Of a stretch of DNA of 64,000 nucleotides, positions 40,342 through 48,708 are shown in pieces (the first letter of the stretch is position 1; each line of letters opens with the position of its first letter). Made by a program: the position numbers and the translations under genes. Below the pieces are notes generated by a model, which worked only from the letters and a program-made list of their open reading frames with translations, searched no databases and was not told where the DNA came from. The DNA comes from Nocardioides zeae (GTDB taxonomy: Bacteria > Actinomycetota > Actinomycetes > Propionibacteriales > Nocardioidaceae): contig NZ_JAAGXA010000012.1 in assembly GCF_010686755.1 (NCBI RefSeq), positions 96,096 through 160,095 of the forward strand. Reading direction: 5' to 3'.

Positions 40342-42621
40342 TTGAGCCAGGCCACCACGCAGCGACGCGACATCCAGGGGTTGCGCGCGTTCGCCGTGAT
40401 CGCCGTGGTCCTCGACCACCTGCTGGGCTGGCCGCACGGCGGGTTCGTCGGCGTCGACGTCTTCTTCGTCATCTCCGGCTTCCTCATCACCGGCATCCTG
40501 CTGCGCGAGCACGAGCGCACCGGGACGATCTCGTTCATCGGCTTCTACCGTCGGCGCGCCAAGCGCATCCTGCCGGCGTCGATCCTCGTGCTGGCCGTGA
40601 CGGTCGCGCTGTCCTACGCGCTGGTCGGACGGCTCCGCGCCGACAGCATCGCCACCGACGGCCTGTGGGCCCTCTTCTTCGGCGCGAACTGGCGGTTCAC
40701 GACGCAGGCGACGGACTACTTCGCGGCGAACGGTCCGGTCTCGCCGCTCCAGCACTACTGGTCGCTCGCCGTCGAGGAGCAGTTCTACTTCGTCTGGCCG
40801 TGGCTGATGCTGGGCGTCCTCGCCCTCCTCGCGGCCCGCACCCGCCGCCGCACCGGCAGCACCACCACCGGCAGCACCCGCACCGGCAGCACCACCACCA
40901 GCAGCACGACCGCGAGGCCCGACCACCACCGCCTCGTCGTCGGCGTCGTGCTGGCCGGCGTGGTCCTCGCCTCCTTCGCCTGGGCGCTCCACCAGACCTC
41001 GGCGTCGCCGTCGTCGGCGTACTTCTCCACCTTCACCCGCGTCTGGGAGCTCGGTCTCGGCGCCCTCGTCGCCGTGGCCGCGCCGCTGTGCGCCCGCATC
41101 CCCGACGCCCTCCGTCCCGTGCTGGCCTGGGTCGGGCTCCTCGGCATGACGGCCTCGCTCTGGCTCGTCACGGAGGACGCCGGGTTCCCCGCGCCCGCCG
41201 CCGCCCTCCCCGTCGCTGCGACGGCGCTCGTGATCGCGGCCGGCACCTTCGCCGAGCGCGGGCGCCAGCAGCGCTTCCTGCTCCCCCTGACGAACCCGGT
41301 GGCGGGCTACGTGGGCGACATCTCCTACTCGCTCTACCTCTGGCACTTCCCCGTCGCGATCCTCGGCGTGGTGGTGCTGGGCGACGCTCCGGTCGTGCTG
41401 GCGGGCCTCGGTGTCGTGATGCTCCTGCTCGCGGTGCACTCCTACCACCTCGTCGAGGAGCCCCTGCGGTCCGCGACGTGGCGGCTCCCCCGCCGTACGC
41501 CGCGGGACGAGCCCACCCGAGACCAGACCAACCCGGACGAGCCCAACCCGGACGAGCCCACCCGCGACGAGCCCGGCCGGGGGCAGCGGCCCCGCGCCCC
41601 ACGCGTGCGGGCGGCGTACACGGGCGTGTTCCTGCTCGCCCTGGCGGCGGCTCCGGTGATGCCCTCGCTGCTGCTCTCCGACAACGGCGTCCGCACGCTG
41701 AGCGACGCGGACGTGGCGGCGATCGACGCGGAGACGCACGCGGCGTACACGCCCGCCGTCGCCGACCTCCAGACCGAGATCAGGGTGGCGCTGGCCGCCG
41801 GCGCGTGGCCGGAGCTCGACCCGCCCATCGAGGAGGCGATGGCGGGCCGCGAGGTGCCCAGCAGCGTGATGCCGTGCGGTGACATCGACACGGTCGACGT
41901 GGCGGGCTGCACCTTCGGCGAGCTCGACCGGGCCGCGGGCGGCCAGAGCATCGCGGTGGTCGGGGACTCGATCGCGGTCAACTACGTGCCACTCCTGGCC
42001 GGCGCCCTCCCGGAGGGCTGGAGCCTGACGTCCCTGGGGGCCTACGGGTGCCCGTTCACCGACCTGCTCTCCGAGCACCCCGACGCCGCGATCGTGGACG
42101 GCTGCGAGCAGCGCAAGGCCGACGTCGTCGACGCGGTGACGGAGCTCCGGCCGGACGTCCTCGTGGTGGCGGACATGTACGCCCCCCGCACCGAGGTCGG
42201 CGAGGACGGCACCATCACCCCCGAGCGCTGGGCGGAGAGCACCCGCACCCAGCTGGCCGAGGTCGCCGACGCCGTGGGCCGCACGGTCGTGGTCGCGCCG
42301 CCGCCGTCCGACGTCAACATCGACGAGTGCTACAACCTGCTCTCCTCGCCCGTCGACTGCGTGAGCAAGGTCCGCGGCCAGTGGAGCGGCATGCGCGACG
42401 CGGAGGCCGCCATGGCCGAGGACATGGGCGCGACCTACGTCGACAGCCGCGACTGGTTCTGCGCGGACGACCGCTGCCCCGCCTTCGTCGGCGACACCCT
42501 CGTGAAGGTCGACCTCGTGCACTTCTCGCAGCCCTACCAGCGCCTCATGCAGCCCGCCTTCACCGAGCGGCTCACGACGCTGGGCGTGCTCCCCTCCCCG
42601 GAGACCCCCGCCGCCTCTTGA
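40342..42621 (+). CDS. OafA/YrhL-type membrane acyltransferase with SGNH domain
   Basis: A 759-residue two-part enzyme. The N-terminal acyltransferase-3 domain has about ten membrane segments (RDIQGLRAFAVIAVVLDH; GVDVFFVISGFLITGILL; FYRRRAKRILPA; WSLAVEEQFYFVWP). The extracytoplasmic C-terminal SGNH hydrolase-like domain spans about 480-750 (IAVVGDSIAVNY with the nucleophile Ser; late DLVHFSQPY with Asp/His). Such proteins O-acetylate cell-surface glycans. Two low-complexity linkers (Gly-Ser-Thr and Asp-Glu-Pro-Thr repeats) are present. I chose TTG 40342, preceded by AAGGGGGGAA; longer frames are not conserved-looking. Confidence 0.88.
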   Translation: MSQATTQRRDIQGLRAFAVIAVVLDHLLGWPHGGFVGVDVFFVISGFLITGILLREHERTGTISFIGFYRRRAKRILPASILVLAVTVALSYALVGRLRADSIATDGLWALFFGANWRFTTQATDYFAANGPVSPLQHYWSLAVEEQFYFVWPWLMLGVLALLAARTRRRTGSTTTGSTRTGSTTTSSTTARPDHHRLVVGVVLAGVVLASFAWALHQTSASPSSAYFSTFTRVWELGLGALVAVAAPLCARIPDALRPVLAWVGLLGMTASLWLVTEDAGFPAPAAALPVAATALVIAAGTFAERGRQQRFLLPLTNPVAGYVGDISYSLYLWHFPVAILGVVVLGDAPVVLAGLGVVMLLLAVHSYHLVEEPLRSATWRLPRRTPRDEPTRDQTNPDEPNPDEPTRDEPGRGQRPRAPRVRAAYTGVFLLALAAAPVMPSLLLSDNGVRTLSDADVAAIDAETHAAYTPAVADLQTEIRVALAAGAWPELDPPIEEAMAGREVPSSVMPCGDIDTVDVAGCTFGELDRAAGGQSIAVVGDSIAVNYVPLLAGALPEGWSLTSLGAYGCPFTDLLSEHPDAAIVDGCEQRKADVVDAVTELRPDVLVVADMYAPRTEVGEDGTITPERWAESTRTQLAEVADAVGRTVVVAPPPSDVNIDECYNLLSSPVDCVSKVRGQWSGMRDAEAAMAEDMGATYVDSRDWFCADDRCPAFVGDTLVKVDLVHFSQPYQRLMQPAFTERLTTLGVLPSPETPAAS

Positions 42622-42653
42622 ACGCGGTTCAACAGCGTGTCACGATGCGGTCC

Positions 42654-43952
42654 ATGACCGACCTCGGCACCCCGCTCGACCTGCCCTGCGGGCAGCGCCT
42701 GCCCAACCGCCTCATGAAGTCGGCGCTCTCGGAGGCCCTCGGCACCTCGACGGGCGCGCCGACGCGACGGCTCGAGCGGCTGTACGACGCGTGGGCCGGC
42801 GGCGGCTGGGGCCTCGTCGTCACCGGCAACGTCATGGTCGACCTGCGCCACCGCGGCGAGCCCGGCAACGTCGTCGTCGAGGACGACCGCCACCTCGACG
42901 CGCTGCGTCGCTGGGCCGCCGGGTTCCGCGCCTCGGGCACCCCGCTGTGGATGCAGGTCAACCACCCGGGCCGCCAGGCCAACGTGCTCGTCGGCCGCAC
43001 GCGCCCGGTCGCGCCGAGCGCGGTCGCCGCCGACGTAGCGGTCGCCACCCGGCCCCGCGCCCTGTCCGAGACGGAGATCCGGGAGACGATCGAGCGGTAC
43101 GCCGCGACCGCGGCCGTCGCCGAGGCCGCCGGCTTCGACGGGGTGCAGGTGCACGGCGCCCACGGCTACCTCGTCACCCAGTTCCTCTCCCCCCGCTCCA
43201 ACCAGCGCACCGACGGCTGGGGCGGCGACCCGGAGCGGCGGCGTCGCTTCGTGCTGGAGGTCGTGCGCGCGATCCGTGAACGGGTCTCCCCCGGCTTCGC
43301 CGTCGGCATCAAGCTCAACTCCGCCGACTTCCAGCGCGGCGGCTTCACCGAGTCGGAGTCGCGCGAGGTGGTCGCCGCACTCGCCGAGGAGGGGATCGAC
43401 CTCCTCGAGGTCTCGGGCGGCACCTACGAGTCGCCCGTCATGTTCGGCCCCGACACCCGTCGGGCCTCGACCCGGGAGCGCGAGGCCTACTTCCTGGAGT
43501 ACGCCGCGTCCGTCCGCGACGCGGCCGGCGCCGTGCCCGTCGCGGTCACGGGCGGCTTCCGCACCCGCGCGGCGATGACCGCGGCCCTCGGGAGCAGCAC
43601 CCCGGGCAGCACCCCGGGCAGCACCGAGACCAGCACCGGCACACCGGGCGAGTGCGACGTCATCGGCCTCGGGCGTCCGGCCTCGGCGTACCCCCACGTC
43701 GCCCGCGACCTCCTCGACGGCCGCCTCGAGCGCATCGAGCTGCCCGCCGTGCGGGTGGGGGCACGTCGGCTCGTCGGCCGCCTCGCGCCGCTCCACACCG
43801 TCGACAGCGCGCTCGACCTGTCGTGGCACACCGACCAGCTGCACCGCCTCGGCGCCGGCCGCGCCCCCGACCTCGCGCGGCCGTGGTGGCGCACCGCCGT
43901 GACCGCGACGCTCCGCAACGGGCCCGGCGCCTTCGTCCCGAAGCGGGGCTGA
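42654..43952 (+). CDS. NADH:flavin oxidoreductase, Old Yellow Enzyme family
   Basis: A 432-residue FMN-dependent TIM-barrel enzyme: PNRLMKSALSE near the N terminus, MQVNHPGRQ, GVQVHGAHGYLVTQFLSPRSNQRTDGWGGDPERRRRF and GIDLLEVSGGTYESP. Family members reduce activated C=C bonds or take part in catabolism of unsaturated compounds. Residues about 305-325 form a Gly-Ser-Thr insert (GSSTPGSTPGSTETSTGT) in a loop, which is unusual. An ATG three codons upstream is an alternative start. The glycosylase gene begins on the next base after the stop. Confidence 0.9.
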   Translation: MTDLGTPLDLPCGQRLPNRLMKSALSEALGTSTGAPTRRLERLYDAWAGGGWGLVVTGNVMVDLRHRGEPGNVVVEDDRHLDALRRWAAGFRASGTPLWMQVNHPGRQANVLVGRTRPVAPSAVAADVAVATRPRALSETEIRETIERYAATAAVAEAAGFDGVQVHGAHGYLVTQFLSPRSNQRTDGWGGDPERRRRFVLEVVRAIRERVSPGFAVGIKLNSADFQRGGFTESESREVVAALAEEGIDLLEVSGGTYESPVMFGPDTRRASTREREAYFLEYAASVRDAAGAVPVAVTGGFRTRAAMTAALGSSTPGSTPGSTETSTGTPGECDVIGLGRPASAYPHVARDLLDGRLERIELPAVRVGARRLVGRLAPLHTVDSALDLSWHTDQLHRLGAGRAPDLARPWWRTAVTATLRNGPGAFVPKRG

Positions 43953-44783
43953 GTGCCCGAGGGCGACAGCGTCCACCTGCTGGCGCGGCGGCTCGACCGC
44001 TCGCTGCGCGGCCGCACCCTCGCGCGCAGCGACCTGCGCGTGCCCCGGCTGGCGACCAGGGACCTCGCGGGACGCGAGGTCCTCGAGCACGCGACGCACG
44101 GCAAGCACCTCCTCACCCGCTTCTCGGGGGGCGTCACCCTGCACTCCCACCTGCGGATGGACGGCAGCTGGACCGTCACCGGCGCCGGCAAGCGCCTCCC
44201 GCGCCGCCTGCTCCCGGACGTCCGCGTCGTGCTCGAGACGACCGAGGGACCGACCGCCTGGGGCCAGAAGCTGCACGACCTCGCCCTCGTGGCGACCGCC
44301 GACGAGTCGTCCCTGGTGGGTCACCTCGGGCCGGACCCGTTGCGGGCGGACTGGGACCCGCAGGAGGCGGTACGGCGGCTGCTCACCCACCCGACGACAC
44401 CCCTCGTCTCCGCCCTGCTCGACCAGACGAACCTCGCCGGGCTCGGCAACCTCTGGGTCAACGAGCTCGCCTTCCTCGTGGGCCGCAGCCCGTGGACGCC
44501 GGTGGGCGAGGTGGACGTGCCCGTCCTCGTCGACCGTGCCGCCACCGCGCTGCGCCACTCGGCGACCGTGCCGGGCGCCTACCAGGTGACGACCGGGATC
44601 GCGCGACGCGGCGAGAGCCACTGGGTCGCCGGTCGGGCACGCCGTCCGTGCCTGCGCTGCGGCACCACGGTGCAGGTGGTGGCCGAGCTGCCGAACGACG
44701 CGGCCCATCGCCGTACGTGGTGGTGCCCGCGCTGCCAGCCCGGCCCAGGTCCGGAGGTCCGGGTGCCGTCGGTGCCGCGCTGA
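43953..44783 (+). CDS. nei: Fpg/Nei family DNA glycosylase
   Basis: A 276-residue base-excision repair enzyme. It starts with MPEGDSVH, so P2 (the catalytic N terminus after Met removal), E3 and a conserved Lys in GKHLLTRF are present. The helix-two-turn-helix region includes NLAGLGNLWVNEL, and a C-terminal zinc finger has CLRCG...CPRC. The PEGDSV start is typical of endonuclease VIII (Nei) and not Fpg (PELPEV). It removes oxidised pyrimidines. GTG 43953 abuts the stop of the previous gene. Confidence 0.92.
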   Translation: MPEGDSVHLLARRLDRSLRGRTLARSDLRVPRLATRDLAGREVLEHATHGKHLLTRFSGGVTLHSHLRMDGSWTVTGAGKRLPRRLLPDVRVVLETTEGPTAWGQKLHDLALVATADESSLVGHLGPDPLRADWDPQEAVRRLLTHPTTPLVSALLDQTNLAGLGNLWVNELAFLVGRSPWTPVGEVDVPVLVDRAATALRHSATVPGAYQVTTGIARRGESHWVAGRARRPCLRCGTTVQVVAELPNDAAHRRTWWCPRCQPGPGPEVRVPSVPR

Positions 44784-44824
44784 CGCGTGTTTCCACGACG
44801 GCCGGGGCGGGCACCCGGAGGCGC

Positions 44825-45058
44825 ATGACCTCTCGGAACGACGCCGCTCGGACGATCTCCGACCTCACGAGGCTCGGGCTGCTCGTGGTCGCCGTGGGCC
44901 TCGGCGTCGTGGCCACCGGCCAGCGCGAGGACCAGCCGGGCGGTCCGGTGATCGCGGGAGCCGGGTGGGTCGTGCTCGCCCTCGGCGCGATCGCGCTCTT
45001 CGTCGCGCTCGTCGCCCGCGCGGTCCGGTTGGGCATCGAGGCGGCCCGCGAGGCGTGA
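44825..45058 (+). CDS. Small two-segment membrane protein
   Basis: A 77-residue unrecognised protein with two hydrophobic segments (about 17-32, LGLLVVAVGLGVVATG; about 44-68, AGAGWVVLALGAIALFVALVARAV) joined by a short polar loop. GGAGG stands 5 bases before ATG 44825, supporting expression. It may follow nei on the same transcript. Function unknown. Confidence 0.65.
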   Translation: MTSRNDAARTISDLTRLGLLVVAVGLGVVATGQREDQPGGPVIAGAGWVVLALGAIALFVALVARAVRLGIEAAREA

Positions 45059-45059
45059 C

Positions 45060-45089
45060 GGGACGGGACGGGACGGGACGGGACGGGAC
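45060..45089 (+). repeat. Six GGGAC pentamer repeats, potential G-quadruplex
   Basis: Six perfect GGGAC units lie exactly in the gap between two convergent genes. Six runs of three G with 2-base loops satisfy the standard quadruplex pattern on the + strand. It may act in transcription termination; this is inference. Confidence 0.85.
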
Positions 45090-45090
45090 G

Positions 45091-45510
45091 CTACGCCTCG
45101 CGAGGCTCGGCCAGGTGCTCCGGCAGCCGGTCGAGGCAGCTCTCCCAGCCCTCGCGGTGGGCGTCGAGGTCCTCGTGCCGCAGACCGGAGTGGACGACGC
45201 GGAGCCGCGTGCCGGCGTACGTCGGCTCGAGGCCCACCGAGACGGTGCTCTCCTGCTCCTCGCCGTCCCAGCGCCACGTCCACCGCGCCCAGCCGGGCGC
45301 GCACGCGCCCTCGTAGCGTCCGCTGACGCCCATCCCGACCACGTCGGAGACCACCCGCCACACGCCGTCCTCGACCGGGTCACTGACGGCCACCGCTGCG
45401 AAGCGCTCCGGCCAGAACCACGCGCTCAGCTCGTCGGCCTCCGTCAGCGCGCGCCAGACCCGGTCGGGCGGAGCGGACAGGTCACGCTCGATCTCCACGG
45501 TCGCCTGCAT
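45091..45510 (-). CDS. SRPBCC/AHSA1 domain protein
   Basis: A 139-residue START-like protein of the Aha1/activator of Hsp90-like group: IERDLSAPPDRVWRALTEADELSAWFWPE at the N terminus, WTWRWDGEEQESTVSVGLEP, and the long C-terminal helix HREGWESCLDRLPEHL. Such proteins bind hydrophobic ligands. Its frame includes the last bases beside the GGGAC repeat. It shares direction with the siderophore-binding protein gene 44 bp upstream. Confidence 0.88.
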   Translation of the reverse strand: MQATVEIERDLSAPPDRVWRALTEADELSAWFWPERFAAVAVSDPVEDGVWRVVSDVVGMGVSGRYEGACAPGWARWTWRWDGEEQESTVSVGLEPTYAGTRLRVVHSGLRHEDLDAHREGWESCLDRLPEHLAEPREA

Positions 45511-45554
45511 CCTGCGACCCTAAGCCGTGCAGCGGGACGAGCGGGACCGCTTTC

Positions 45555-46514
45555 TCAGTCCCTGCCCCCGTCCGACGCGAGCACCGGCTGCACCTGCTCG
45601 ATGACGTAGGCGAACGACAGCGGCCCCGGACTGTTGGTGGCGTTGGCCAGCGCTGCATCGAGCCAGAGCACCGCTCCGCCGTTGCTCGACGGCAGGCCGG
45701 TGAAGCGAGCGTCGTCCTCGAGGGCCGACCGCACGCCGAGACGGTCGAAGATCGCGAGGACGTCCGCGTCCAGGTCGGTGAGGTTCTCCTCGGCGACGCC
45801 CGCCTCTCCCACCTGGGTGTTGTCCTGGTCGGCCGCAGGCACGAGCCCGAAGCACTCGAGCCACGCGCCGTTGCCGAAGCGGTACCGGCCTTGCTCGGCC
45901 GCGACGTACTGGTAGGTGTCCCCCGCGAGGTGGGGCAGCTCCGCCGCGGCCGCCTCGCAGGCGTCCCCCACCCCGGCGACCACGCCGGCACCGTCGGTGC
46001 CGGTGAGCTCGGCGAGGGCGAGGGCGAGGTCGTCCCAGTCGTCGTTGCCCTCGGTGAGCCCGGCGAAGGTCGGCGCCACGTCCTCGAGCTGCCGGTGCAC
46101 GTCCTCGGGCACCGCCCAGGCGGCGCCGACGATCAGGTCCGGGTCGTGGGCGGCGACTGCCTCGGGACTCGCGACGAAGCCGGCGAGGAGGTGGGGGTCG
46201 ATCTCCCCCGTGAGCGCGCCGTCGAGCCAGGGGTAGGTGGGTTCCTCCTCGGCGGTCATCGCGACAGCCACGGGCTGGACACCGAGGCTCAGCAGGATGT
46301 CGGCGGCCTGCGGCGTCAGCGCGACGACCCGCTGCGGGACCCCCTCCACCTCGACGCGGCCGTACACGCCGTCGACGGAGCGGGTGCCGGCGTGGGCCCC
46401 CTCCCCCGCGCTCCCCTCGTCGGCAGCGTCGCTGCCGCAGGCGGTCAGTCCGGAAAGGGTGGCGGCCGCAGCGAGCACGGCGGTGGTACGGCGCGTGGTG
46501 ACGGATCGGAGCAT
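45555..46514 (-). CDS. Iron-siderophore ABC transporter substrate-binding lipoprotein
   Basis: A 319-residue cluster A-II binding protein. The signal peptide ends in the lipobox LTAC near residue 25. The fold segments VEVEGVPQRVVALTPQAADILLSLGVQPVAV, LLAGFVASPEAVAAHDPDLIVG and SFAYVIEQVQPVL match FepB/FhuD-like proteins. No permease or ATPase gene is next to it. The ATG at 46512-46514 is chosen because it gives a proper signal peptide. It is divergent from an AraC regulator across an iron-box palindrome, so iron-repressed expression is expected. Confidence 0.88.
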   Translation of the reverse strand: MLRSVTTRRTTAVLAAAATLSGLTACGSDAADEGSAGEGAHAGTRSVDGVYGRVEVEGVPQRVVALTPQAADILLSLGVQPVAVAMTAEEEPTYPWLDGALTGEIDPHLLAGFVASPEAVAAHDPDLIVGAAWAVPEDVHRQLEDVAPTFAGLTEGNDDWDDLALALAELTGTDGAGVVAGVGDACEAAAAELPHLAGDTYQYVAAEQGRYRFGNGAWLECFGLVPAADQDNTQVGEAGVAEENLTDLDADVLAIFDRLGVRSALEDDARFTGLPSSNGGAVLWLDAALANATNSPGPLSFAYVIEQVQPVLASDGGRD

Positions 46515-46576
46515 GGGTGCGTCCTCGGGGGTCGGCGGTCGGAGATCGCCCGGCCCCACGGGCGAGCGCGGCGGTA

Positions 46577-46591
46577 AGGCTAGCCTTCCCT
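46577..46591. promoter_or_regulatory. Candidate DtxR/IdeR iron box
   Basis: AGGCTAGCCTTCCCT matches the core of the IdeR consensus AGGTTAGSCTWACCT at 13 of 15 positions and includes the 12-bp palindrome AAGGCTAGCCTT. It lies 62 bases before the siderophore-binding protein start and ends 3 bases before the AraC start, so metal-bound IdeR/DtxR could repress both. Confidence 0.75.
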
Positions 46592-46594
46592 TCC

Positions 46595-48097
46595 ATGGTG
46601 TCGACGACGCAGACCGTCAGCTTCTTAGCACCGGGACCCGACCTGTCCGGCGTCGTGCCGCGGGACGCCACGTCCACCCTCGAGCACGACCTGCGGGAGT
46701 GGCACCTGCTGGTCTGGCTGTGGTCGGGCGCGGCCGAGGTCGAGGCGGGCCGACGCACCCTGACCGTCGACGCCGGCCAGGCCATGTGGATCCCCGCCGG
46801 CACTCCGGTGAGGGCCGTCGTTCCCCCGGGCAGCGTGTGCATCCCGCTGGCCGTGCCCCGCCACGAGGCCGTGGTCGGGGCACGGGACGCCTACGTCGTC
46901 GACGTCCCCGAGGGGTGGCGACCCTGGCTGCTGGCGCAGTTCTCGATGCGCATCTCGCCCCTCCGGCCCGTGGATCCCCTCGACCAGGACCTGACCGGAC
47001 TGCTCGCCGCGAACGCACGCGACGGACGAGGTGCGCCGGACGTCGTGCTCCCCATGCCCCGCACCCAGCTGCGGCAGCCCGACGACCCGGCCCTGCTCGC
47101 CATGGCGTTGGCGCTCGGCGACAACGTCGCGGAGGCGACCACCGTCGGCGAGTGGGCCCGGCGGACGGGGTTCAGCGAGCGGAGCCTGCAGCGCGCCTTC
47201 CGCGACCAGACGGCGTTGACCTTCCGGGAGTGGCGCGCGGTCCTGCGCCTGCACCGGGCGGCAGCCCACCTCGCCGCCGGCCTCCCTGTGGGCGTGGCGG
47301 CGCACCGGGTCGGCTACAGCAGCACGAGCGGGTTCGCCCGCGCGTTCCGCACCGAGTTCGGCGTCATGCCGTCGGCGTACGCCGCGTGCGTGCCCACCGA
47401 GGGCGCGGGTCGGAGCCCGGGGACGGCGCCCGGCTCCCGGGCCGGCGGTCCGCTCGTCGACCTGCGGACCGATGCCGCTGCGTCACCCCCCGTGCTCGGC
47501 GCGAGCGCGACCCCACCGCTGGTGAACAACTTCCACGTCGTCATCTGGATGGCGCACGGCGGGGCCCGCGTCGAGGTGGGCGACGCCGTGCTCCGCCTGG
47601 AGGAGGGCGACGCGGTGTGGCTGCCCGCGTGGCGGCACAACCGCGTCGAGGTCGACGCCGGCGGGGTGATGCTCCCGCTCTTCCACGCACCGCCCCCGAC
47701 CCTGCTCGACCTGGACGCGGTCGTGGCGTTCTCCCTCGCCGGGGAGGACCCCGAGGCCCTGCTGCGGGCGGTGGTCGGCCAGTACACCAGCCTGCGACCC
47801 GACGGGTGGGACGAGCGCTCCGGCTGGTGGGCCTTCGAGCGGTGGCGGGCAGCGTCGACGCCGCGCACCGGGCACCCCGGCCCGAGCGACCCGAGCGGTC
47901 CCAGCGACCCGAGCGGCAGGGGGCTCCTCGACGCCGCGCCGCGCCTGCTCGCCGCCGGGATGTCAGCGGGCCACGTGGCCGCGCGCCTCGGCTACCGCCA
48001 CCCCAGCAGCTTCACGAGGGCCTTCCGGCGCGTCCACGGCAGGCCGCCGCGCGACTACGTCGCCCGACGACGGCCGGGTGCGACGCCCGGCGGGTGA
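46595..48097 (+). CDS. Double-length AraC family regulator (tandem duplication)
   Basis: A 500-residue protein about twice the usual length. The first unit has a cupin-like domain (about 20-110: EHDLREWHLLVWLWSGAAEVEAG; AMWIPAGTPV) and a complete double HTH (about 180-265: WARRTGFSERSLQRAFRDQTALTFREW; HRVGYSSTSGFARAFRTEFGVMPSAY). The second repeats the cupin (about 305-375: NNFHVVIWMAHGGARVEVG; AVWLPAWRHNRVEV) but keeps only the second HTH (ARLGYRHPSSFTRAFRRVHGRPPRDY). It is divergent from the siderophore-binding gene and probably activates iron uptake. Frame is continuous, and the 3' end overlaps the convergent gene by 43 bp. Confidence 0.85.
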   Translation: MVSTTQTVSFLAPGPDLSGVVPRDATSTLEHDLREWHLLVWLWSGAAEVEAGRRTLTVDAGQAMWIPAGTPVRAVVPPGSVCIPLAVPRHEAVVGARDAYVVDVPEGWRPWLLAQFSMRISPLRPVDPLDQDLTGLLAANARDGRGAPDVVLPMPRTQLRQPDDPALLAMALALGDNVAEATTVGEWARRTGFSERSLQRAFRDQTALTFREWRAVLRLHRAAAHLAAGLPVGVAAHRVGYSSTSGFARAFRTEFGVMPSAYAACVPTEGAGRSPGTAPGSRAGGPLVDLRTDAAASPPVLGASATPPLVNNFHVVIWMAHGGARVEVGDAVLRLEEGDAVWLPAWRHNRVEVDAGGVMLPLFHAPPPTLLDLDAVVAFSLAGEDPEALLRAVVGQYTSLRPDGWDERSGWWAFERWRAASTPRTGHPGPSDPSGPSDPSGRGLLDAAPRLLAAGMSAGHVAARLGYRHPSSFTRAFRRVHGRPPRDYVARRRPGATPGG

Positions 48098-48708
48098 GCG
48101 CCGGGCAGGTCGATGGTCGTCACCACCGACGTCAGGCTCGGGCGGGGCGGCGTCGAGCTGAACCCGAAGCGGCACGGCGGGTCGACGGGCCGCAGCTCCC
48201 CGAGCGGCACCCCGTCGAACGACCCGTCGAGGGTGGTGACCGCGCGGACTCCGGTCGCGCCGTACCACTCCCGGCGGCCGCCGCCCGCCGTCCCGCGGGT
48301 GCGCACCCCGCGCAGCACGACGCGGGCGATCGGGTCGGTGACCGCGCACCACGCCGGCGCGGTCGCGAGACGGCGCGGCACCAGGCCGACGAGCCGGCCG
48401 AGCGCCGTGGGGTGGCCGACGCCGATCGCGAGGCGGAGGGAGCGGCTGGAGAAGACGCGCTCGCCGGGCGCGGCGGTCAGGGTGGTGGGCTCGACGCGGA
48501 TCTCGTCGAAGGCGTACGTCGCGGCGATGAAGTCCGCGAGCTCCCGGGTGGGCGCGACGAGGACCCGGTGGCCCGCCGCCGTCTCGACCATCGCGTCGGC
48601 GACCTCGCCGCCCTCCCCGAAGGGCGAGCGGACCCAGCGGCCGAGCACGACCCGGGTGCCGCTCGCGGAGCCGACGCCGGCGATCTCGCCCTCGAAGCGG
48701 ACCCTCAT
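48055..48708 (-). CDS. Hypothetical protein downstream of the photolyase-like gene
   Basis: A 217-residue protein I do not recognise. It has no membrane segment. Segments such as GTRVVLGRWVRSPFGEGGEVADAMVETAAGHRVLVAP and FSSRSLRLAIGVGHPTALGRLVGLVPRRLA suggest a mixed alpha/beta domain. The start overlaps the stop of the photolyase-like gene by 4 bases, so the two are coupled. The C-terminal 14 codons overlap the AraC gene end on the other strand. Confidence 0.7.
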   Translation of the reverse strand: MRVRFEGEIAGVGSASGTRVVLGRWVRSPFGEGGEVADAMVETAAGHRVLVAPTRELADFIAATYAFDEIRVEPTTLTAAPGERVFSSRSLRLAIGVGHPTALGRLVGLVPRRLATAPAWCAVTDPIARVVLRGVRTRGTAGGGRREWYGATGVRAVTTLDGSFDGVPLGELRPVDPPCRFGFSSTPPRPSLTSVVTTIDLPGAHPPGVAPGRRRAT

